From assembly GCA_902489955.1 (NCBI GenBank), contig CABUBY010000109.1, positions 1-5,574 on the forward strand: a DNA stretch of 5,574 nt. Reading direction: 5' to 3'. Shown here piece by piece: positions 1-4,943 of the stretch. How positions within the stretch are numbered: the stretch's first letter is position 1; the number at the start of each line of letters is the position of its first letter. Source of the stretch: an uncultured Collinsella sp. GTDB taxonomy: Bacteria > Actinomycetota > Coriobacteriia > Coriobacteriales > Coriobacteriaceae. Position numbers and translations under genes: made by a program. The notes below the pieces were generated by a model. That model did not search any database, was not told the origin of the DNA, and saw only the letters and a list, made by a program, of their open reading frames with translations.

Positions 1-110
1 GTTTATCGCGAGTTCCGCACGAACAGGAGGCCACTTAATGTGGCCTCCGTCGTGAGCAGGACTGTAGAGCAGGAAACCTAAGCCGGTGTCCCCGCTCTCC
101 CGGGGCCGGC
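1..110 (-). ncRNA. Structured RNA/repeat element, copy 1 (3' of the JetD-like gene, may continue past the left edge)
   Basis: Read on the minus strand, this begins 6 nt after the stop codon of the JetD-like gene. A GC-rich hairpin comes first (arms GCCGG-CCCCG and CGGGG-ACA-CCGGC, positions 110-82). It is followed by a 25-nt block (78-54) identical to the block at 4761-4785 on the plus strand. Next comes a perfect 9-bp hairpin GGAGGCCAC-ATTAA-GTGGCCTCC (48-26), then CGTGCGGAACTCGCGAT, also identical in the other copy. The hairpin has the same loop as the second copy, but two of its base pairs differ by changes on both arms, which supports a folded RNA. No promoter is evident in front of it, so it may be the 3' untranslated region of the upstream gene or be processed from it. 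No U-tract terminator lies within the window. Function is unknown. The Collinsella-1 RNA motif is a named candidate family that I cannot verify from memory. Confidence 0.5.
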
Positions 111-115
111 GGAAT

Positions 116-2290
116 CTAGTTGTTCAGCATGCGGTCGAAGCTTCCCGAGTCGCCATCCCGATAGTCGGCGGTCATCAGAATCTCCTGCGGAATGCGCCCG
201 CCCTCGCGCAGCACATTGCGGAACTGCACGCGCGTAACCATGGGCAGATCCTTGATCGTCGCCGCCAGGTTCTGCGGCACGCCCTGGTTGGCAGCCGCGG
301 GCTCGCACTCTCCGCCGGCCTTCACGCGACGCTTATGCTCGGCGAGCATGGCGCGGTACATGCCGGCATGCAGACGAATCTCAACCACATTGGCATTGCG
401 AGCCTGCTCGACGATGCGCGCACCCTCGCGATCGATATCGCCCACGTAGTAGACGTAGTTAAAGCGATAGCCAATCTCGGCCAGATAATCGTCCAGGGCA
501 TGCGAGACGCTCGCCTTGCATCCGCCGCCAAAAATCACGCCGCCCACCTTGATGCCAAAGAGCTTGGCGTGCTTGCGGCCACGCAGCAGCTTGACGATCT
601 CGTCGTAGGTGTCCAGGTTCTCGACCATAATGAACGGCTTGTCGGCGCCCAGCGTAAAGAAACCCGTAAAGTGCACGGGGCGATTGGGCGCGACCTTGAT
701 CGCCTGCATGCTGATGCCCTTTTCGGTCATACGCCTGATCAGGCGCTCACCGTGCTTGCCGTCAAAAGCCTTCTCGTCGTTAAAGATCTGGTAGGCACGC
801 TGGCGGCGCGAGGCAACCGGCGTATCGGCACCTCGGTTCTGCTCGATCCAGGCCTGGATGATTGCGATTTCCTCGGCAATCTTGCGGTTGGACATCTCGT
901 TGTGCTGAGTGCGCTGCGGAGCCTTTTTGCCGTCCTTGCCCTCGACCTTTACGATCTGTGTCTGCTGCTCCTTGATCTTAGAGAGCGCCGTAGGCGTAGG
1001 GACAACCTTGAGCAGCTGCCTGCCTAAAACGCGGGCAAGGGCAAACGCCGAGACCTCGCCGTGGACGGACGACTTGGGCTGCTGGGCAGCAGTATCTGCT
1101 GCGGCAGACTCCGGCTTCTTCTGAGACTTGCGCTTAGAATCGCCTTGGGAATTGCGCTCGTGCTTCGGCATAGACGCCTGCTTCTGCGGACGATCGAACT
1201 TGCTCTCCTTCGCCGGCTGGCGCTTAGGCTGCCCCGAAGAAACCTCGGCCTTCGCATCCTCGTTCTGCGGCGTGGTCTTCTCGGTTGCAGTCTCGGCATG
1301 GGAACTGCGGCCCCCACGATGGCGACGGCGGCGAGGCTTGCTCGACGCGCCCCGCTCCGTCTGCTCATCAGTAGGCTGCTGACCCTTGGCCTCGGCATCA
1401 ACCTCAAGCTGCGGCTCAACAGGCTTTTGCTCGCGAGCCGCCAGCTCAACGGCCTTCTCGTCCTGGGTGGTCGAAACCGACTCGCCCTTCTCCTGACGCT
1501 TTACGGGATACGCGCGTCCCGCAAAACCGCGGCCGGGACGACACGAACCCGGAGCTTTCTTGGCAGACTCCTCAACATCGTCTGCAACCTCAGAAGACTC
1601 TTCGACCTCACGCGCGGCATCCTGCTGTGCAGCCTTAAAGTGAGCACCGCGACGGCGCTTGGGCTCTTGGGCCTCCACGGGCTTTTGCTCCTTCGTGGGC
1701 TTCTGCGACTCGGCAGCAACCTCGGTCTCAACAGCCTCGGCATCCGTCTCGCCCTTTCGAGCAACGGCGCGACGGAAGCGCTCCTGCTGGGCGCGGCGCT
1801 GCGCATCGCGCTTGCCACCTCCGCCAAAACCGCCGCGTCCTGCCTTGGCCGTAAAGGCACGCACGACGTTCTCATCGAGCAACTCATCGGTATCGACATG
1901 CTCGCGCGGAGCAACTTCTTCCACAGCAGGCACGTCAGCAGAATCCTCGACGACAAAGTCTTCGACGGACTCGGTAGGTTGTTCCTGGACATCGCTGATC
2001 TCGGCATTGATGGTATAGAACGCCGGGCGCCCGTTAATGCCGCTACCCTCGATCTTTGTCACGATTTTTGCCGCGATAAGCTCATCGCGCATCGCCTTGG
2101 TGTCACATTCCTTATCGACGGAGCGGAAAATCTGCGCCAGCGCACTCGACTTAATCTTGAGCGCCTTGCGGCAGAGCAGGTCGTAGGCAACCAGCTTGGC
2201 ACGCTCGGCAGAAAGCGACGTCTGGCTGCTCAGACGTTCAGCCAGGGCATCGACATTATTTTGGTTATCGGAATATACCGTCTTGGCCAC
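116..2290 (-). CDS. Orphan JetD C-terminal-like (DUF2220/TOPRIM) protein with winged-helix N-terminus and long disordered linker
   Basis: This is a 724-residue protein read from GTG at 2290. An in-frame ATG at 2314 would add 8 residues, but it has no Shine-Dalgarno and sits inside an upstream palindrome, whereas GTG follows AAAGGGG by 4 nt. Residues about 12-96 look like a winged-helix fold (helical, ending in a basic NGRPAFYTI strand). Residues about 97-407 are low-complexity and rich in E, K, Q, P, A and R. They include a Gly/Arg tract (151-166), basic clusters KRRRG (211-215) and PRRRRHRGGR (319-328), and a repeated EQKPVE motif. Residues about 462-712 resemble the JetD C-terminal domain in motif order: RAYQIFNDEK (498-507), a strand with VENLDT (E557, N558), a GGVIFGGG turn (583-590) and GDIDREG (617-623), whose acidic residues match the TOPRIM metal site. 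JetD is the topoisomerase-VI-like nuclease of Wadjet, which cuts plasmid DNA with JetABC. None of those partners is present here, so nuclease activity is possible but its role is unknown. The N-terminal fold is inferred only from sequence character. Confidence 0.8.
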   Translation of the reverse strand: MAKTVYSDNQNNVDALAERLSSQTSLSAERAKLVAYDLLCRKALKIKSSALAQIFRSVDKECDTKAMRDELIAAKIVTKIEGSGINGRPAFYTINAEISDVQEQPTESVEDFVVEDSADVPAVEEVAPREHVDTDELLDENVVRAFTAKAGRGGFGGGGKRDAQRRAQQERFRRAVARKGETDAEAVETEVAAESQKPTKEQKPVEAQEPKRRRGAHFKAAQQDAAREVEESSEVADDVEESAKKAPGSCRPGRGFAGRAYPVKRQEKGESVSTTQDEKAVELAAREQKPVEPQLEVDAEAKGQQPTDEQTERGASSKPRRRRHRGGRSSHAETATEKTTPQNEDAKAEVSSGQPKRQPAKESKFDRPQKQASMPKHERNSQGDSKRKSQKKPESAAADTAAQQPKSSVHGEVSAFALARVLGRQLLKVVPTPTALSKIKEQQTQIVKVEGKDGKKAPQRTQHNEMSNRKIAEEIAIIQAWIEQNRGADTPVASRRQRAYQIFNDEKAFDGKHGERLIRRMTEKGISMQAIKVAPNRPVHFTGFFTLGADKPFIMVENLDTYDEIVKLLRGRKHAKLFGIKVGGVIFGGGCKASVSHALDDYLAEIGYRFNYVYYVGDIDREGARIVEQARNANVVEIRLHAGMYRAMLAEHKRRVKAGGECEPAAANQGVPQNLAATIKDLPMVTRVQFRNVLREGGRIPQEILMTADYRDGDSGSFDRMLNN

Positions 2291-2306
2291 GGGGCCCCTT
2301 TCATAT

Positions 2307-2331
2307 GTACACATATACGTCTATATGGTAC
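2307..2331. promoter_or_regulatory. Imperfect palindrome upstream of the JetD-like gene, operator candidate
   Basis: On the plus strand GTAC(A)CATATA-CGTC-TATATGGTAC gives 10 paired positions with one bulged A. It ends 16 bp upstream of the GTG start and overlaps AT-rich hexamers (TATAGA, CATATA on the minus strand) that could serve as a -10 box in an otherwise GC-rich region. No convincing -35 box was found. A second, smaller palindrome ATATGT-AC-ACATAT (2303-2316) overlaps it. The position suits a dimeric repressor, possibly autoregulation by the winged-helix region of the gene product, but that is inference. Confidence 0.4.
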
Positions 2332-2395
2332 AACGCACGCCCTTATCCACGCAAAACATCTGCGAGAACACTCGAGCGTCACCAGCTTTTGCATG

Positions 2396-2435
2396 AAAAA
2401 AGGACCGAGCCCGCGAAGTCGCGGACCCGGTCTTT
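2396..2435 (-). terminator. Intrinsic terminator of cstA
   Basis: On the minus strand a GC-rich stem (GACCG and CGCGG/CCGCG segments with two internal mismatches, loop ACTT) is followed directly by six T. It begins about 40 nt after the cstA stop codon, separating cstA transcription from the JetD-like gene on the same strand. Confidence 0.85.
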
Positions 2436-2474
2436 CCGAGTCATATAGATGTGACGTTCAACTCGTCAGGTCGA

Positions 2475-4364
2475 CTAAGCCTTGGCGGCCTCGGCGTCGG
2501 CAGGAGCCTCAGCGGCAGCGGCGCGGCCGTACTCGGCCTTGCCCATCTCGGACCACTCGGGCTCCTCGTCGGGCATGGAACCGGCCTCCTTGCCGAAGAG
2601 CTCCTTGAGGCAGTTGACGGCGACGATGAGGCCCAGGACCATCAGCAGGACGGCGAAGACAAGCTGCAGGCCCTTGGTGGCGGCGACGGAGACGGCGGCC
2701 GTGGTGGCGGTAGCCGGGATGGTGCCGAAGAAGCCGTAAGCCTGGACAGCGGCCATGCAGCCCATGGCGCTCTGGACCAGCGAGGTGAAGGTGCAGCAGA
2801 GCAGGAAGACGACGGGCACGTAGAGCATCCAGCCCTTGCGGCCGGTACACTTGCAGAACACGGCGAGGGTGATCATGGTCATGCCGCCGAGCAGCTGGTT
2901 GGAAGCACCAAAGAGCGGCCAGATGTTGGCATAGCCACCAAAAGCGAGGGCGAGACCGGGAAGCAGGGTAACGACCGTGGCGAACCAGGGGTTGCCGAGG
3001 ACCTTCATGTAGCCGGCCTTGGACTCGATGGCCAGGGCATCGTTGGTCTGGGCAAAGAACTCGGAGAACGAAGTGCGGGCGATGCGGGCGACGGCGTCGA
3101 GCGAGGTCAGGGCCAGAGCGGAGACGTTCATGGTCATAAAGACGGTAGCGAGCGTGCCGTCAACACCGAAGGCCTGCATACCGCGGGAGATGCCAGCGGC
3201 GAAGATCTGGAACGGGGTGGAAGCGACACCGGCGTTGAGGGCGCCGGTACCGGCGGTGTTCATGTCGGAGAACATGATGCCAGCGACGATGATGGCAAGG
3301 ATGCCGACGAAGGACTCGACAATCATGGCGCCGTAACCGACCTTGACGGCGTCCTGCTCCTTCTCGACCTGCTTAGAAGAGGTGCCGGAAGAAACGAGGC
3401 TGTGGAAACCGGAGAGAGCACCGCAAGCGACGGAGACGAACAGGACCGGGAACATCATGCCGGAGGCAGTGGAGAAGCCGGTGAAGACCGGAGCGGTGAT
3501 AGTGGCCTGACCGTTGACGCCCAGGACGACGATGCCGAGGACAGCGCAGACGATCATGACGATCATCATGATGGAAGTGAGGTAGTCACGCGGGGTCTTG
3601 AGCATCTGGATGGGCATAGCGCCAGCGAAGACAAGGTAGACCATGACGACGGCGAACCACTGGAACTTATCCAGGTAGACCGGGAACTGCATACCGACGG
3701 CGAACATGAGAACCATGAGGACCACGCCGGTGACGAACTCGGCAGCGCCGGTGAGGTTGAACTTCTTCTGGGCCCAACCAAAGGCGATAGCGACGAAGGT
3801 GAACAGGATGGAGATGGTACCAGCGCAGCCGGCGGCATAGGACTTGGTGAAGTCGATGGCACCGGTAGCAGCACCAGAAGCGTCAACGGCCGGGGTGAAC
3901 ATGAACGTCTTGCAGACCATGTCGGTGAAGGCGGCGATGACGATGATGCAGAACAGCCAGCAGAACAGCAGGAACAGGCGACGGCCGGTCTTGCCGATGT
4001 ACTTTTCGATGAGCTGAGCGAGCGACTTGCCGTTGTTCTTCATCGAGGCGTACAGGGCACCAAAGTCATGGACGGCGCCAAAGAAGATGCCGCCGACGAG
4101 GACCCAGAGCACGACGGGCAGCCAACCAAAGGCCATGGCGACGATCGTACCCGTAACAGGGCCAGCACCGCAGATCGAGCTGAACTGGTGCGAGAACGCG
4201 GTGAAGGCGGAGACGGGCGAGAAGCTGTTGCCGTCCTTCATGCGCTTGGCCGGCGTGAGGGCCTCTTTGTCAACGCCCCACTTGTTGGCCAGCCAGCGGC
4301 CGTAGCCCAGATAGCCGCAGGCGAGCACCGCCGCGGCCACAACCATGAGCAAAACTCCGTTCAT
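2475..4364 (-). CDS. cstA: Carbon starvation protein CstA-family transporter
   Basis: This is a polytopic inner-membrane protein of 629 residues, somewhat shorter than the roughly 700-residue Escherichia coli CstA and BtsT. The family takes up peptides or pyruvate using an ion gradient; which substrate applies here cannot be told from sequence. Hydrophobic segments cover most of residues 1-590. Family hallmarks are HQFSSICGAGPVTG (59-72), GWLPVVLWVLVGG with a following GAVHDF (80-101), GFHSLVSSGTSSKQ (319-332), a TSLDAVARIAR stretch (420-430) and GASNQLLGG (486-494). The last 40 residues form an acidic, alanine-rich cytosolic tail. The ATG start is fixed by a strong AGGAGGA site 6 nt upstream. 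The gene is transcribed alone, from its own promoter through a long leader with a terminator-like hairpin, and ends at an intrinsic terminator. No lytS/lytT-type two-component genes, which control btsT elsewhere, are adjacent in the window. Confidence 0.95.
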   Translation of the reverse strand: MNGVLLMVVAAAVLACGYLGYGRWLANKWGVDKEALTPAKRMKDGNSFSPVSAFTAFSHQFSSICGAGPVTGTIVAMAFGWLPVVLWVLVGGIFFGAVHDFGALYASMKNNGKSLAQLIEKYIGKTGRRLFLLFCWLFCIIVIAAFTDMVCKTFMFTPAVDASGAATGAIDFTKSYAAGCAGTISILFTFVAIAFGWAQKKFNLTGAAEFVTGVVLMVLMFAVGMQFPVYLDKFQWFAVVMVYLVFAGAMPIQMLKTPRDYLTSIMMIVMIVCAVLGIVVLGVNGQATITAPVFTGFSTASGMMFPVLFVSVACGALSGFHSLVSSGTSSKQVEKEQDAVKVGYGAMIVESFVGILAIIVAGIMFSDMNTAGTGALNAGVASTPFQIFAAGISRGMQAFGVDGTLATVFMTMNVSALALTSLDAVARIARTSFSEFFAQTNDALAIESKAGYMKVLGNPWFATVVTLLPGLALAFGGYANIWPLFGASNQLLGGMTMITLAVFCKCTGRKGWMLYVPVVFLLCCTFTSLVQSAMGCMAAVQAYGFFGTIPATATTAAVSVAATKGLQLVFAVLLMVLGLIVAVNCLKELFGKEAGSMPDEEPEWSEMGKAEYGRAAAAEAPADAEAAKA

Positions 4365-4370
4365 TACATT

Positions 4371-4377
4371 TCCTCCT
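4371..4377 (-). promoter_or_regulatory. Ribosome binding site of cstA
   Basis: AGGAGGA on the minus strand lies 6 nt before the ATG at 4364. It is a near-perfect match to the anti-Shine-Dalgarno sequence. It decides the start and lies just downstream of the leader hairpin. Confidence 0.85.
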
Positions 4378-4399
4378 CTAAAAAGAACTTCCTAGACAT

Positions 4400-4438
4400 A
4401 AAAAATGAGGGCCGTCGGTTGCGCTCGACGGCCCTCAT
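4400..4438 (-). terminator. Leader terminator (attenuator) upstream of cstA
   Basis: A perfect 13-bp stem (arms 4426-4438 and 4405-4417, core GAGGGCCGTCG paired with CGACGGCCCTC, 8-nt loop) is followed on the minus strand by six T. It lies between the cstA promoter and ribosome binding site, 35 nt before the start codon. A complete intrinsic terminator in this position means transcripts must be prevented from ending here for cstA to be expressed. On the plus strand there is no U-tract, so it serves the minus strand only. Confidence 0.75.
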
Positions 4439-4441
4439 CTT

Positions 4442-4527
4442 CATCAGCCGCCCGTTATCGTACGGGCTAGCTGCATGTGCTAACCCGCATCAGATAATTA
4501 CTACGCTGATAGTGTTTAGCTGATGCG
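4442..4527 (-). promoter_or_regulatory. cstA leader with mutually exclusive hairpins, attenuator or riboswitch candidate
   Basis: On the minus strand CGCATCAG (4527-4520) can pair with CTGATGCG (4493-4486) over 8 bp. The overlapping CATCAGC (4525-4519) can instead pair with GCTGATG (4448-4442), next to the terminator. GGGTTAGC (4486-4479) pairs with GCTAGCCC (4471-4464). That second arm overlaps GCCCGT (4467-4462), which can form its own 6-bp hairpin with ACGGGC (4455-4450). Such competing pairs in front of a terminator are typical of a switching leader. I do not recognise a known riboswitch or a T-box (no AGGGTGGNACCGCG-type box). Which fold favours read-through is not resolved. Confidence 0.5.
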
Positions 4528-4534
4528 TGAACAT
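4490..4534 (-). CDS. Possible leader peptide of cstA (14 codons, 22 if the upstream ATG at 4558 is used)
   Basis: This short reading frame in the cstA leader encodes MFTHQLNTISVVII and stops with TGA. GAAGAGGA lies 10 nt before the ATG at 4534, while the in-frame ATG at 4558 has no good ribosome site. The last codons are Ile-Ser-Val-Val-Ile-Ile, and the stop overlaps the CTGATGCG arm of a leader hairpin, as in amino-acid-sensing attenuators for branched-chain amino acids. The fit with a peptide transporter is attractive but inferred. A frame this short could occur by chance. Confidence 0.3.
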   Translation of the reverse strand: MFTHQLNTISVVII

Positions 4535-4605
4535 GTCTAAGAAATCCTCTTCAATCATGATGCGAACGATCCGTGCGTGTTCACATCCCCCAGTGGTTGA
4601 AAAGG

Positions 4606-4634
4606 AGTATGAAACTTTAGTTACCTAAAGTCAA
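4606..4634 (-). promoter_or_regulatory. Sigma-70-type promoter for cstA
   Basis: On the minus strand TTGACT (-35, 4634-4629) and CATACT (-10, 4611-4606) are separated by exactly 17 nt. The -35 matches consensus at 5 of 6 positions and the -10 at 4 of 6. Transcription would start near 4599, giving a leader of about 235 nt before the cstA start codon. Confidence 0.65.
4614..4631. promoter_or_regulatory. Palindrome in the cstA promoter spacer, operator candidate
   Basis: ACTTTAG-TTAC-CTAAAGT is a perfect 7-bp inverted repeat with a 4-bp centre. It fills the spacer between the -10 and -35 boxes and overlaps the edge of the -35. A protein bound here would block RNA polymerase. The regulator is not identifiable from the sequence. 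Confidence 0.4.
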
Positions 4635-4653
4635 CGCAAATTTGTAATGAATT

Positions 4654-4682
4654 TTCAACTTTTTTGGATTTCTCGGTATAAA
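4654..4682 (+). promoter_or_regulatory. Putative plus-strand promoter for the small RNA
   Basis: TTCAAC (4654-4659) and TATAAA (4677-4682) are separated by 17 nt in an AT-rich patch. The -10 is strong (5 of 6) and the -35 weak (3 of 6). It is divergent from the cstA promoter, with about 20 bp between the two -35 boxes. The start would be near 4689. Confidence 0.45.
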
Positions 4683-4760
4683 ACGCCACTGACCTCGGAC
4701 TTTACCCCACGACAGTTTTTGCATGAGAGATGCCTCTCGGGAGCGGGCGGGCGTATGCAA

Positions 4761-4837
4761 GGTTTCCTGCTCTACAGTCCTGCTCGCACGGAGAGCACAT
4801 TAAGTGCTCTCCGGCTCGTGCGGAACTCGCGATCAAC
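4761..4837 (+). repeat. Conserved repeat element, copy 2 (inverted relative to 1-78)
   Basis: This 77-nt segment matches the minus strand of 1-78 along its whole length. The first 25 nt are identical, as are the ATTAA loop and the CGTGCGGAACTCGCGAT block. Differences are confined to the hairpin stem, its flanks and one base near the end. In the stem, G-C and C-G pairs in copy 1 are A-T and G-C here, so pairing is kept. Inside the first block TCCTGCTC occurs twice (4765-4772, 4778-4785). Confidence 0.85.
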
Positions 4838-4916
4838 CTTATGCCCCTCGGACTGTCCCGGCCCTCTCGGGTCCTGAGCGCGACACACCGGACTGGGTTA
4901 TCTGAATAAATATGGT

Positions 4917-4943
4917 GAAGGCCCCTTTCGGGGCCTTCTTTTT
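4917..4943 (+). terminator. Intrinsic terminator of the plus-strand RNA, overlapping the murB stop
   Basis: GAAGGCCCC-TTTC-GGGGCCTTC is a perfect 9-bp stem followed by five T on the plus strand. On the minus strand the stem is followed by ACCATATTT, a poor U-tract, so it mainly serves plus-strand transcription. Its T-tract overlaps the murB stop codon (4944-4942). Confidence 0.75.

Larger units (their letters stand above)
4690..4943 (+). ncRNA. Putative structured small RNA of about 250 nt containing repeat copy 2
   Basis: A promoter-like sequence at 4654-4682 and an intrinsic terminator at 4917-4943 bracket this span, and no credible protein frame lies between them. Structure in order: TTGCAT (4719-4724) closing with ATGCAA (4755-4760) around a GC-rich hairpin region; the conserved block at 4761-4785; the hairpin GGAGAGCAC-ATTAA-GTGCTCTCC (4790-4812), flanked by CGCAC and GTGCG; the conserved CGTGCGGAACTCGCGAT; then a further hairpin around 4847-4877 (CTCGGAC pairing with TCCTGAG, inner CCCG/CGGG). 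I looked for tRNA, tmRNA, the SRP RNA domain IV loop, RNase P core motifs and 5S rRNA and saw none. The Collinsella-1 RNA motif remains a possible identity. The transcript ends are inferred. Confidence 0.45.

Noticed and set aside
86..1027. Plus-strand open frame of 313 codons opposite the JetD-like domain
   Set aside because: It mirrors the coding strand with the JetD_C-like motifs, starts within the GC-rich RNA hairpin and lacks family resemblance.
2290..2314. ATG at 2314 as start of the JetD-like gene
   Set aside because: It has no Shine-Dalgarno and lies within the palindromic promoter-like patch; GTG at 2290 follows a purine-rich AAAGGGG. It remains possible, as it is in frame.
1061..2608. 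Plus-strand open frame of 515 codons opposite the JetD-like gene
   Set aside because: It is a Leu/Arg-rich shadow of the minus-strand gene; it runs through the cstA terminator and into the cstA 3' end, and has no recognisable motif.
2451..4523. Plus-strand open frame of 690 codons opposite cstA
   Set aside because: The translation is almost entirely G, D, E, H and A without any fold-like pattern, as expected from the antisense frame of a GC-rich membrane-protein gene. It also extends into the cstA leader hairpins. The opposite strand matches the CstA family throughout.
4400..4558. T-box riboswitch upstream of cstA
   Set aside because: The leader has no AGGGTGGNACCGCG-type T-box sequence, so a tRNA-sensing T-box is not supported despite the terminator.
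4690..4943. RNase P RNA, tmRNA, SRP RNA, 5S rRNA or tRNA in the intergenic region
   Set aside because: None of their conserved cores (for example the SRP GGAAGGAAGCAG-type loop, a tRNA T-arm GGTTCGAATCC or the RNase P GAGGAAAGTCC) is present on either strand.
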